Translations under genes and position numbers: made by a program
Part shown: positions 1-5,935 of the stretch, one piece after another
How positions within the stretch are numbered: the stretch's first letter is position 1
How the letters are laid out: each line of letters opens with the position of its first letter
Origin: an uncultured Clostridia bacterium
Lineage (GTDB): Bacteria > Bacillota_A > Clostridia > TANB77 > CAG-508
Reading direction: 5' to 3'
Length of the DNA stretch: 12,095 nt
Assembly: GCA_944388685.1 (NCBI GenBank)
Contig: CALXJS010000046.1
Span: forward strand, 1-12,095
Notes under the pieces: model-generated
The model's input: only the letters and a program-made list of their open reading frames with translations
Database searches by the model: none
Told to the model about the DNA's origin: nothing

Positions 1-10
1 ATTGGCACGC

Positions 11-76
11 GAACAATAACGCGGGCTTTAAAATGTTATAAACAGATAAAATGTTTAAAAAAGCCCGCTATTGTTC
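11..76. repeat. GC-rich imperfect inverted repeat at left edge
   Basis: GAACAATA (11-18) plus GCGGGCTTT (21-29) is mirrored by AAAGCCCGC (60-68) plus TATTGTTC (69-76). This gives a 17-bp stem interrupted only by a 2-nt bulge (19-20), with a loop of about 30 nt. The arms are far more GC-rich than their surroundings. No T-run follows the right arm, so it does not look like a normal + strand terminator. It could be a small palindromic element or the 3' hairpin of an upstream transcript that lies outside the window. Confidence 0.5.
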
Positions 77-155
77 TATATTAGAGTCTTATCATCTTAA
101 GAAAAATTTAATAATTCATAAAAAAATACTTAATAAATACCTGATATACTAAAAA

Positions 156-219
156 TGACAAAAATGTAAGATAAAAAAGATTGTAAAATGCATACAATTT
201 AGGAAAAATGTGGTATACT
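156..219 (+). promoter_or_regulatory. Probable activator-dependent promoter with BceR-like box
   Basis: TGACA (156-160), AAAA, TGTAA (165-169) is an exact match to the TNACA-N4-TGTAA pattern known for BceR-type response regulators of Firmicutes. An extended -10, TGG-TATACT (211-219), follows with no good -35 at the right distance, as expected for an activated promoter. A further dyad ATTGTA/TACAAT surrounds 180-198 and could be a secondary site. The same box lies at the same distance from a -10 upstream of the PF06541 gene at 2042. The assignment to a BceR-like regulator is inference, because no two-component system is present in the window. Confidence 0.5.
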
Positions 220-262
220 ATATATGTTATGGTTTATTTTAACATAAACAGAAAGGATAAAA

Positions 263-994
263 ATGAGCAGAAAAAGTAAGATAAAAATATTGAGAATACT
301 ATTAGCAATCATTGCTGTTGCAATTATAATAGGGGTTATCATTTATTTGGTACCAGTTATGCAAAATTTAAGTACAGTCGAAGGGCAAGAAGCATTTAGA
401 AATAAAGTAAATGATTCTGGATTTATTGGATTACTTATGTTATTTGGTTTACAAGTAGCACAAATATTTTTAATTATATTACCTGGCGAACCGATAGAAA
501 TATTAGCAGGTATGTGTTATGGAGGCTGGGGAGGCCTATTGTTTATAACTGTATCTGTATGTATTCTTACAACAGCTATATTCTTTATGGTCAGAAAACT
601 AGGAAGAAGATTTGTTTATGATATTTGTGACGAAGAAAAAGTAAAGAAAATAGAAAATAGTAAACTTTTTAAAAATCCTAAAAAAATTGAATGGATAATG
701 ATTATATTATTCATGATACCAGGAACGCCAAAAGATTTATTGGTATATATTGCAGGCTTGTTACCAATAAAACCATTAAGATTTATCTTAATATCCACTT
801 TTGCTAGATTACCATCAGTTGTTTCATCAACATTTGCAGGAAATACGTTGATGAAAGGAGATTGGCAGTCAAGTTTAGTTATATATGCTATCACATTTAT
901 ACTAGTTGGAATTATTGTATTTATTGTCAATAAATTTGATAAAAGCAAAATAACAGAAGAAGCATTAAAATCTATACAAAAGGATATAAAATAG
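263..994 (+). CDS. TVP38/TMEM64 (DedA superfamily, SNARE_assoc) membrane protein
   Basis: A 243-residue integral membrane protein with a basic N-terminus, a first membrane segment at about 8-31, and the core typical of the SNARE_assoc/VTT domain (PF09335). Two re-entrant-type motifs are visible: PGEP at 74-77 followed by a glycine-rich segment (83-91) and RKLGRR (111-116), then PGTPKD at 153-158 followed by ARLPS (181-185). The last membrane helix spans about 205-223. The superfamily includes DedA/UptA proteins that recycle undecaprenyl phosphate across the membrane. The substrate of TVP38-type members in Clostridia is not settled, so a lipid-carrier or envelope role is inference. The start is set by GAAAGGA at 251-257. 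The gene lies 22 nt upstream of a PF06541 gene and is almost certainly co-transcribed with it from the BceR-like promoter. Confidence 0.85.
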   Translation: MSRKSKIKILRILLAIIAVAIIIGVIIYLVPVMQNLSTVEGQEAFRNKVNDSGFIGLLMLFGLQVAQIFLIILPGEPIEILAGMCYGGWGGLLFITVSVCILTTAIFFMVRKLGRRFVYDICDEEKVKKIENSKLFKNPKKIEWIMIILFMIPGTPKDLLVYIAGLLPIKPLRFILISTFARLPSVVSSTFAGNTLMKGDWQSSLVIYAITFILVGIIVFIVNKFDKSKITEEALKSIQKDIK

Positions 995-1016
995 AAAGGA
1001 AATAAGAGGGAAGTTT

Positions 1017-1568
1017 ATGGAAAAGGAAATTGTCTTAGCCAAAACTACAAAAGATAAAATAATTGAATATATAACCTATTTCTTCATATATTCTTTTTTA
1101 GGCTGGTTAATTGAGACCATTTATGCTTTATTTGTACATGGCTATTTTGTAAAAAGAGGATTTCTATTTGGACCACTTTGTCCAATTTATGGTTTTGGAG
1201 CAGTATTGTTATTACTAGCCACAAAAAAGCTATACAAAAAGCCATTTTTAAAATTTTTAATTGCAACTATTGCATTTACTTTATTTGAATATATGGTTTC
1301 TTTTATATTAGAAATGTTATTTGGATTAAGATGGTGGGATTATTCAAATGATTTTCTAAATATTCAAGGAAGAGTTAGTCTATTATATTCTATATTTTGG
1401 GGTGTTATTGGACTAATTTTATTAGAAAAATTACATCCATACATACAAGATAAAATACAGAAAATAACTAAAGGAAACACAAATAATATCCAGAAAATGG
1501 TTTGTTTAGTTTTTGTTATTATTTTAATATTAGATACTGTTTTTTCAGTGTTAAAATATCTACATTAA
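1017..1568 (+). CDS. PF06541 (CmpB, putative ABC-transporter type IV) membrane protein, copy 1
   Basis: A 183-residue polytopic membrane protein with the hallmark residues of PF06541: a first helix with a conserved Glu (E33), FGP at 51-53 followed by YGFG (58-61), WWDYS at 106-110, and NIQGR at 115-119 before the next helix. About five membrane segments are visible. The family name implies an ABC permease, but no ATPase or other ABC component is nearby and the function is unknown. This copy ends just after its last helix and lacks the C-terminal tail of the two paralogues at 2042 and 5936. It is second in an operon with the TVP38-type gene, with AGAGGGA as ribosome binding site. The TAA stop overlaps the target duplication of a miniature transposon, but the reconstructed empty site gives the same stop, so the insertion did not truncate it. 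Confidence 0.85.
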   Translation: MEKEIVLAKTTKDKIIEYITYFFIYSFLGWLIETIYALFVHGYFVKRGFLFGPLCPIYGFGAVLLLLATKKLYKKPFLKFLIATIAFTLFEYMVSFILEMLFGLRWWDYSNDFLNIQGRVSLLYSIFWGVIGLILLEKLHPYIQDKIQKITKGNTNNIQKMVCLVFVIILILDTVFSVLKYLH

Positions 1569-1573
1569 TTTAT
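1567..1573. repeat. Target site duplication, left copy (AATTTAT)
   Basis: AATTTAT directly precedes the GTCC end of the inverted-repeat element and recurs right after its GGAC end (1874-1880). If the terminal T/A pair is counted as part of the element, the duplication is the 5-bp ATTTA. Confidence 0.7.
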
Positions 1574-1873
1574 GTCCAATTGGGGACGTTTCCTTTTGAG
1601 ATATTTTTATGTTAATATTAGTTTCTTAAATAATAAATAATGTATATCATATTTTATTCATTAAATGGCTATCATTACAAAATAAACAAATTATAATCTT
1701 ATCAAGTGTAAAATCGCTGGCGCACCGCGACTTTTCCACTTGATAAGATAACAATTTGTAATATTCCTCCATTTGCACATTTAATTTCATAAAATATGAT
1801 ATACATTATTTATAGTTAGTAGCTTGATATATTAACATAAAAATGTCTCAAAAAGAAACGTCCCCAATTGGAC
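1574..1873. mobile_element. 300-bp snap-back MITE
   Basis: The ends are inverted repeats: GTCCAATTGGGGACGTTTC begins at 1574 and its reverse complement ends at 1873. With only two mismatches the terminal repeats extend about 45 bp (through TTATGTTAATAT on the left). Complementarity continues inward in blocks, for example AATGTATATCATATTTTA against its complement near 1790-1808, and TCTTATCAAGTG against CACTTGATAAGA near the apex, so the whole 300 bp folds into one long hairpin centred near 1723. It has no coding capacity. Flanking direct repeats AATTTAT support transposition. This is the anatomy of a non-autonomous miniature inverted-repeat transposable element. I cannot assign the parent transposase family from the window. 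Confidence 0.85.
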
Positions 1874-1880
1874 AATTTAT
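1874..1880. repeat. Target site duplication, right copy (AATTTAT)
   Basis: Second copy of the 7-bp duplication flanking the MITE. It runs straight into TTTTTTC. RNA from the upstream operon would therefore form the long MITE hairpin followed by a U-rich tract, which may serve as its terminator. Confidence 0.7.
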
Positions 1881-1882
1881 TT

Positions 1883-1916
1883 TTTCTTAAGAATTTATTC
1901 AAATAAACTTAAGAAA
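1883..1916. repeat. Inverted repeat TTTCTTAAG/CTTAAGAAA
   Basis: Nine-bp perfect arms (1883-1891 and 1908-1916) with a 16-nt loop. The right arm CTTAAGAAA also occurs at 96-104 upstream of the first operon. It is part of a longer similarity between the two upstream regions, which suggests that they are related by duplication. Confidence 0.5.
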
Positions 1917-1955
1917 CCCTAAAAGTATTATTAAGATTTACATGATATATTAAAA

Positions 1956-2019
1956 TTACAAAAACGTAATGGAAATGTAAGATTAAGCAATTTGAACAAA
2001 GCAGAAAGTCTTGTAAAAT
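1956..2019 (+). promoter_or_regulatory. Probable promoter with BceR-like box for the second PF06541 gene
   Basis: TTACA (1956-1960), AAAA, CGTAA (1965-1969) matches TNACA-N4-TGTAA with one difference. A plausible promoter follows: TTGAAC (1992-1997), 16-bp spacer, TAAAAT (2014-2019). The distance from the start of the box to the start of the -10 is 58 bp, identical to the arrangement at 156-219. The flank just upstream is also shared: TGATATAYTAAAA precedes both boxes. The predicted leader is very short, because the ribosome binding site begins at about 2028. Confidence 0.45.
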
Positions 2020-2041
2020 GATAATATAAGGGGTGAAGCAA

Positions 2042-2686
2042 ATGAAAAAAGAAAAATGGATAAATGAATTGATAAAATTATTCTGGGTATTCATTATTGG
2101 AAGTCTAATTGGATATGCTGTAGAAATGATTGTAGGACTAGTTCAAAATGGTCACTTTGTTTCAAGACAGGGACTAGTATTTGGACCATTTGCACAGGTA
2201 TATGGATTGGGAATTTTGGCATATTATTTGATTGTTCCAAGGATTAAAGGCGGTTATGTAAAAATCTTTTTTATTACAATGATATTAGGTGGTATTGTAG
2301 AGTATTTATGTTCTTATTTTCAAGAGGTATTATTTGGAACAATATCATGGGATTATTCTCATTTATGGTTTAATATAAATGGTAGGACAAGTTTATTACA
2401 TTGTACATATTGGGGAATAGGAGGCGTATTGTTTATGAAATATGTAATGCCTATCATTCATCACATAGATAAAATTATCAAAAATCAATATTTTAGAACT
2501 GTAACTGCATTATTTGCAATATTTATGATATTTAATATATCTGTATCTTCAATGGCGGCCATTAGACAAGATGAAAGAAATCGTGAAATTGCTGCCTCAA
2601 ATAATATTGATATGTTTTTTGATAAATATTATTCTGATGAAGTTATGGATGTGATATATGAAAATAAGATAGAAGTGAAAAAATAG
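2042..2686 (+). CDS. PF06541 (CmpB) membrane protein, copy 2
   Basis: A 214-residue membrane protein of the same family as the gene at 1017. Visible landmarks are the first helix with E28, FGPF at 47-50, YGLG at 54-57, SWDYS at 102-106 and NINGR at 111-115, and a last helix near 153-172. Beyond that helix is a hydrophilic C-terminal tail (about 173-214, including FFDKYYSDEVMDVIYEN), which copy 1 lacks and copy 3 has in longer form. I place the start at ATG 2042 because AAGGGGTG (2028-2035) is its ribosome binding site; an in-frame GTG at 2033 lies inside that site. Function is unknown. It stands alone between the MITE and a terminator at 2750-2775, under a promoter resembling that of the TVP38 operon. 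Confidence 0.85.
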   Translation: MKKEKWINELIKLFWVFIIGSLIGYAVEMIVGLVQNGHFVSRQGLVFGPFAQVYGLGILAYYLIVPRIKGGYVKIFFITMILGGIVEYLCSYFQEVLFGTISWDYSHLWFNINGRTSLLHCTYWGIGGVLFMKYVMPIIHHIDKIIKNQYFRTVTALFAIFMIFNISVSSMAAIRQDERNREIAASNNIDMFFDKYYSDEVMDVIYENKIEVKK

Positions 2687-2749
2687 AGGTAATTAAGTAT
2701 CAAAATTAACAGTATGTAGCTATTTATCTCGTTAATTGTCAAGTAACAG

Positions 2750-2775
2750 GCACCATCATTATAGGTGGTGCTTTT
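2750..2775 (+). terminator. Intrinsic terminator
   Basis: GCACCATC (2750-2757) pairs with GGTGGTGC (2764-2771, one G-U pair) around a 6-nt loop and is followed by TTTT. It ends the transcript of the second PF06541 gene. Confidence 0.8.
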
Positions 2776-2813
2776 GCTATGTCAGAAATTTAATTTTACC
2801 ATAAAAACATCAA

Positions 2814-2840
2814 ACATTATTTACATAAAATCATATTATA
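2814..2840 (+). promoter_or_regulatory. Sigma-K-like mother-cell promoter
   Basis: AC at 2814-2815, a 16-nt spacer, then CATATTATA at 2832-2840 fits the sigma-K pattern (AC, N16, CATA-N3-TA) known from Bacillus subtilis. In B. subtilis, spoVF belongs to the sigma-K regulon, so the gene identity and promoter pattern agree. The leader would be short, since the ribosome binding site starts within about 10 nt of the predicted start site. The motif is small and AT-rich, so on its own it would be weak evidence. Confidence 0.5.
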
Positions 2841-2861
2841 GTAAAGAAAGGAGGAATCTAT

Positions 2862-3440
2862 TTGGATGTTAAAGGTAAGAAAATAGGGTTTGTTTTAACA
2901 GGCTCGTTTTGTACATTTCAAAAGGTGTTACCAAAAATGAAAGAACTCATTAAAAAAGAAGCAGAAATTGTACCAATCATGTCATTTAATAGTTATGCGT
3001 TAGATACAAAATTTGGTAAGGCAAAAGATTTTATTAAAGAAATAGAAGAAATGACAGGAAAAGAAATTATTCATACCATTACTGGTGCAGAACCAATTGG
3101 TCCTAAAAAAATGACAGATATTATGATAATTGCGCCATGTTCTGGAAATACAATGTCAAAATTAGCTTGTGATATTATAGATACACCTGCTACGATGGCA
3201 GCTAAATCGCATTTAAGAAATAATAAACCATTGGTTATCGCACCTTCTACTAATAATGGGTTAAGTGGAAATGCCGAAAATATGGGAAGATTACTAAATA
3301 GAAAAAATTATTATTTTGTACCATTTAGACAGGATAATCCCATAACTAAGCCAAGATCTATCGTGTTTGATGCAGAATACATCATAAAAACAATAGAATA
3401 TGCATTAGAAGGAGAACAGATTAGTCCTATATTAATTTAG
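2862..3440 (+). CDS. dpaB: Dipicolinate synthase subunit B (SpoVFB/DpaB)
   Basis: A 192-residue flavoprotein-like Rossmann-type protein that closely follows SpoVFB. It has an N-terminal beta strand and GFVLTGSFCTF (9-19), AEPIGPK (76-82), the segment APCSGNTMSKLA (91-102), HLRNNKPLVIAPSTN (117-131) and PFRQDNP (154-160). With subunit A it oxidises dihydrodipicolinate to dipicolinic acid in the mother cell during sporulation; the product accumulates as the calcium chelate in the spore core. The start is TTG at 2862, since AAAGGAGG (2846-2853) is ideally placed 8 nt upstream and the nearby ATG is out of frame. The usual partner dpaA is not adjacent: PF06541 lies upstream and a LysM gene downstream. 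Length is normal for the family. Confidence 0.92.
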   Translation: MDVKGKKIGFVLTGSFCTFQKVLPKMKELIKKEAEIVPIMSFNSYALDTKFGKAKDFIKEIEEMTGKEIIHTITGAEPIGPKKMTDIMIIAPCSGNTMSKLACDIIDTPATMAAKSHLRNNKPLVIAPSTNNGLSGNAENMGRLLNRKNYYFVPFRQDNPITKPRSIVFDAEYIIKTIEYALEGEQISPILI

Positions 3441-3470
3441 AAAAAAACAAACATTTTTTTGCAACAACTA

Positions 3471-3499
3471 TTGACAATGAATAAATGTTCGTATATAAT
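3471..3499 (+). promoter_or_regulatory. Perfect consensus sigma-A promoter
   Basis: TTGACA (3471-3476), 17-bp spacer, TATAAT (3494-3499). It drives the LysM gene at 3540, with a predicted start near 3506. Such a strong promoter is usually held off by a repressor, and LexA-like boxes overlap it. Confidence 0.9.
3479..3491 (-). promoter_or_regulatory. LexA-like box 1 (inside promoter spacer)
   Basis: Read on the minus strand it is CGAACATTTATTC, one base from the core GAAC-N4-GTTC of Gram-positive LexA (DinR) boxes. It lies between the -35 and -10. Confidence 0.6.
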
Positions 3500-3509
3500 A
3501 CGGACATAG

Positions 3510-3522
3510 CGAACGTTTATTC
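3510..3522 (+). promoter_or_regulatory. LexA-like box 2 (just after transcription start)
   Basis: CGAACGTTTATTC differs at one position from box 1 read on the other strand. The two boxes are in inverted orientation, 31 bp centre to centre, about three helical turns, so repressor dimers would sit on the same face of the DNA. Confidence 0.6.
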
Positions 3523-3539
3523 TTTGAGGAGGGGTTGTT

Positions 3540-3845
3540 ATGAAAAATATAAAAATTATCAATAAAAATAAATTTATAAGAACAATTATCATTTTAGTAG
3601 TTATGATAGGAATCAGTATATCGGTTTTTAATAATAGAACATATTCTAATACAGAAGAAACATACAAAACAGAATACGTTGTAAAGGGTGAAACTTTATG
3701 GGAAATTGCAGAAAAAGAAATACAAAAGAATCCTTATTTTGAAAATGAAGATATTCAAAATGTTATATTAGAAATAAAAAAACAAAATCATATGACGACA
3801 AGTGAGTTAAAAGAAGGAATGGCTTTAAAAATTCCAACATATTAG
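3540..3845 (+). CDS. Small membrane-anchored LysM protein, YneA-like SOS division inhibitor
   Basis: A 101-residue protein with a basic N-terminus, a single membrane segment at about 13-30, and one LysM peptidoglycan-binding domain at 45-99 (YVVKGETLWEIAEK at the start, LKEGMALKIPT at the end). Size and layout match YneA of B. subtilis, the LexA-controlled protein that delays division during DNA damage, and the operator arrangement here supports this. The start is ATG 3540 with GAGGAGGGG at 3526-3534. No lexA gene is in the window, although yneA-like genes often lie next to lexA. The YneA role is inferred from architecture plus operator; sequence identity alone would only justify 'LysM domain protein'. 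Confidence 0.8.
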   Translation: MKNIKIINKNKFIRTIIILVVMIGISISVFNNRTYSNTEETYKTEYVVKGETLWEIAEKEIQKNPYFENEDIQNVILEIKKQNHMTTSELKEGMALKIPTY

Positions 3846-3849
3846 AAAA

Positions 3850-3945
3850 TGCAACAAATCTAATTTTATTAGACCGCTTCTTTACTTTTTAACATTTGTT
3901 ATAATGATTTAAGGTCTAACAAGAAGCGTGTAAGATTTGTTGTGC
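3850..3945 (+). other. Structured non-coding element with possible pseudoknot
   Basis: CAACAAATCT (3852-3861) pairs with AGATTTGTTG (3933-3942) as a 10-bp closing stem. Inside it two further pairings cross each other: TTAGACC (3869-3875) with GGTCTAA (3913-3919), and GCTTCTT (3876-3882) with AAGAAGC (3921-3927). Because the left halves are adjacent and the right halves are adjacent in the same order, this is the pattern of an H-type pseudoknot, or of two mutually exclusive hairpins. No open reading frame covers it. It could be a 3'-UTR element of the LysM transcript, a small RNA, or a small inverted-repeat DNA element. I recognise no known RNA family. Confidence 0.4.
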
Positions 3946-3968
3946 GAAAAATTACGAGATAATTTTTC
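3946..3968 (+). other. Hairpin GAAAAATTA/TAATTTTTC
   Basis: A 9-bp perfect stem with a 5-nt loop (CGAGA), directly after the pseudoknot-like element. AT-rich and not followed by a T-run. It is followed by a short TGCAA/TTGCA pairing (3971-3990). The stretch 3846-4017 therefore contains only structure, no gene. Confidence 0.45.
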
Positions 3969-4017
3969 TATGCAATTTTGTTTGTTTGCATTATAAAAAA
4001 TGAAATTTACTATAAAA

Positions 4018-4077
4018 AACGGGGCAAATGATTTGATTTCGAATAATCAAATTTTTTAAGTTTGCTTCGTTTTTTTC
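4018..4077 (+). terminator. Intrinsic terminator upstream of pepF
   Basis: AACGGGGCAAA (4018-4028) pairs with TTTGCTTCGTT (4061-4071, two G-U pairs), and inside it ATTTGATT (4031-4038) pairs with AATCAAAT (4045-4052). A run of T residues to 4076 follows. It terminates the LysM transcript or a small RNA from the preceding region. The pepF promoter starts just after it, so it is not an attenuator for pepF. Confidence 0.8.
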
Positions 4078-4079
4078 TA

Positions 4080-4108
4080 TTGTATAAATTTGTTTATTGT
4101 GATAGAAT
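4080..4108 (+). promoter_or_regulatory. Sigma-A promoter of pepF operon
   Basis: TTGTAT (4080-4085), 17-bp spacer, TAGAAT (4103-4108) with an extended TGA before the -10. The predicted start near 4115 leaves a leader of about 30 nt before the pepF start codon. Confidence 0.6.
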
Positions 4109-4146
4109 TTCCCCAAAGAAAGAAAAGAAAGAAAGGAATGATAAAA

Positions 4147-5922
4147 ATGAAAAATTCACAAAATACATATAATTGGAATTTAACAGATTTATTTGAAAAC
4201 AAAGAGGTATTTCATGAAGCCATAAGACAAGTGCAAACTCTTTTAAAACAAATCGAAACATATAAAGGAATTTTATGTGATAGTGCGGATAATTTATACC
4301 AATGTTATCATCTATATGAAACGATATTAATGCAATTTGATAAAATCTATTCTTATGGAATGTTTTCTTATCATCTAAATATGGCAGACCAAGAAGGAAT
4401 AAAACTATTTAAAGAAGTAGAAAGTTTATCATCAGAATTAAGTACAGTTACATCATTTATAAATCCTGAAATTACTTTTGCTGATGAAAATACAATTAAG
4501 CAATATTTTGTAGAAGACGAAAGATTAAAACGTTATGAAAGAGATATAAAAGATATTTTAGAACAGAAAAAACATACATTAAGTAAAGAAGAAGAAAATT
4601 TGCTTGCTAACTATTCAGAAATATTTTCTGGTCCAGAAAATATATATGATATTTTAACAAATGCAGAATTCAAATTTGGTACTTTAAAAAACGAAGAAGG
4701 AAAAGAAGTTGAACTAACAGATGCAACCTATACAAACTATTTAAAAAGTAGTCAACGTGAAGTAAGAAAACAGGCATTTGCGTTAATGTATAAAAAATAT
4801 GGAGAATTTAATAATACAATCGCAGAAATGTATTTAGCAAATGTGAAGGAAACCGTTGTAACTGCAAGATTAAGAAAATATACATCTTCATTAGAAGCTG
4901 CAACTATTCATGATGATGCAACTATAAAAGTCTATAATGCTTTGATGAAAGGGGTAAATCAAGGATTAGCAATTAATTATGAATTTATATCTTTAAAAAA
5001 GAAATTACTAGATATGAAAGAAATGCATATGTATGACTTATATGTGAACCCATTTCAACAAGAGAAAGATCATATATCTTTTGAAGAAGCAAAACAAGAA
5101 GTCAAAGAGGCATTAGCCATATTAGGTGAAGAGTATAGTAGTTTATTAAATGAGGCTTTTGAAAATAATTGGATAGATGTTTATGAAAAACCAAATAAAC
5201 GAGGCGGTGCATATAGTTCTGGGGTATATGGTGTACATCCATTTGTGCTAATGAGTTTTACAGAAAATAAAAGAGATGTTAGTACAATTGCCCATGAATT
5301 AGGACATAGTATCCATTCATATTATTCTAATAAATATCAAAACATCATTGATGCAAATTATACAATTATGGTAGCAGAAGTTGCCTCTACTGTAAATGAA
5401 ATTTTACTTAGTGAATATCAGATAAAAAATGAAAAAGATAAAAAGAAAAAAGCAGAAATACTTTATGAATTATTAGAAATGATAAGAGCCACTTTTTATA
5501 GACAATCTATGTTTGCAGAATTTGAAAAAGAAGTTCATGAAAAAATTGAAAAAGGAGAAATGTTGTCAGCTGAAGACTTAAATACAGAATATTATCAATT
5601 AAATCAAAAATATTTTGGAAATGATATTATTATAGATAAAGATATTCAGTATGAATGGTCAAGAATACCACATTTTTATACAGATTTTTATGTATATAAA
5701 TATGCAACTGGAATATCAGCAGCAATTTGCATTGCAACAAGAATTTTGAATAAAGAGGAAGGTTTTGTAGAAAAATATATTCATATGCTAAGTCAAGGTT
5801 GTACAAAAAAATCAGTTGAATTATTGAAAATGGTAGATGTTGATTTAGAAGATATACACACTTATGAAGTGATTACGCAATTTTATAAAACAAAAATTGA
5901 TGAATTAAAGAATTTGATATAG
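4147..5922 (+). CDS. pepF: Oligoendopeptidase F (M3B zinc metallopeptidase)
   Basis: A 591-residue cytoplasmic metallopeptidase of normal PepF length that cleaves oligopeptides, recycling peptides taken up from outside or produced by protein turnover. The zinc site is intact: HELGH at 383-387 (ligands H383, H387; general base E384) and the third ligand probably E411 in MVAEVAST. The substrate-binding C-terminal segment with H509 and Tyr residues (IPHFYTDFYVYKYATG, 507-522) is present. The N-terminal half is the helical PepF domain. I choose ATG 4147, since AAAGGA at 4132-4137 is 9 nt upstream; ATG 4138 abuts that site and TTG 4090 lies between the promoter elements. It is followed after 13 nt by a PF06541 gene in the same operon. 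Confidence 0.93.
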   Translation: MKNSQNTYNWNLTDLFENKEVFHEAIRQVQTLLKQIETYKGILCDSADNLYQCYHLYETILMQFDKIYSYGMFSYHLNMADQEGIKLFKEVESLSSELSTVTSFINPEITFADENTIKQYFVEDERLKRYERDIKDILEQKKHTLSKEEENLLANYSEIFSGPENIYDILTNAEFKFGTLKNEEGKEVELTDATYTNYLKSSQREVRKQAFALMYKKYGEFNNTIAEMYLANVKETVVTARLRKYTSSLEAATIHDDATIKVYNALMKGVNQGLAINYEFISLKKKLLDMKEMHMYDLYVNPFQQEKDHISFEEAKQEVKEALAILGEEYSSLLNEAFENNWIDVYEKPNKRGGAYSSGVYGVHPFVLMSFTENKRDVSTIAHELGHSIHSYYSNKYQNIIDANYTIMVAEVASTVNEILLSEYQIKNEKDKKKKAEILYELLEMIRATFYRQSMFAEFEKEVHEKIEKGEMLSAEDLNTEYYQLNQKYFGNDIIIDKDIQYEWSRIPHFYTDFYVYKYATGISAAICIATRILNKEEGFVEKYIHMLSQGCTKKSVELLKMVDVDLEDIHTYEVITQFYKTKIDELKNLI

Positions 5923-5935
5923 AAAAGGTGAATCA

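Noticed and set aside
616..948. Antisense open frame inside the TVP38-type gene
   Set aside because: Shadow of a real gene with AT-rich codons. No ribosome binding site or recognisable domain. The antisense frames at 7812-8177, 9740-9922 and 10725-11141 are rejected for the same reason.
1017..1568. Truncation of PF06541 copy 1 by the MITE
   Set aside because: Rejoining the flanks at a single AATTTAT still yields the same TAA, and no tail is encoded beyond the insertion.
2033..2041. GTG start for the second PF06541 gene
   Set aside because: The GTG is part of the ribosome binding site AAGGGGTG. ATG 2042 is correctly spaced behind it.
3891..3906. Promoter at TATAAT (3900-3905) within the structured region
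   Set aside because: The -10 is good, but nothing like TTGACA lies 16-18 bp upstream (TTCTTT at best). It could be chance in AT-rich sequence, so I did not annotate it.
4090..4146. TTG start for pepF giving 19 extra residues
   Set aside because: The codon lies between the proposed -35 and -10 and has no ribosome binding site. The extra residues are basic low-complexity sequence read from the purine-rich leader.
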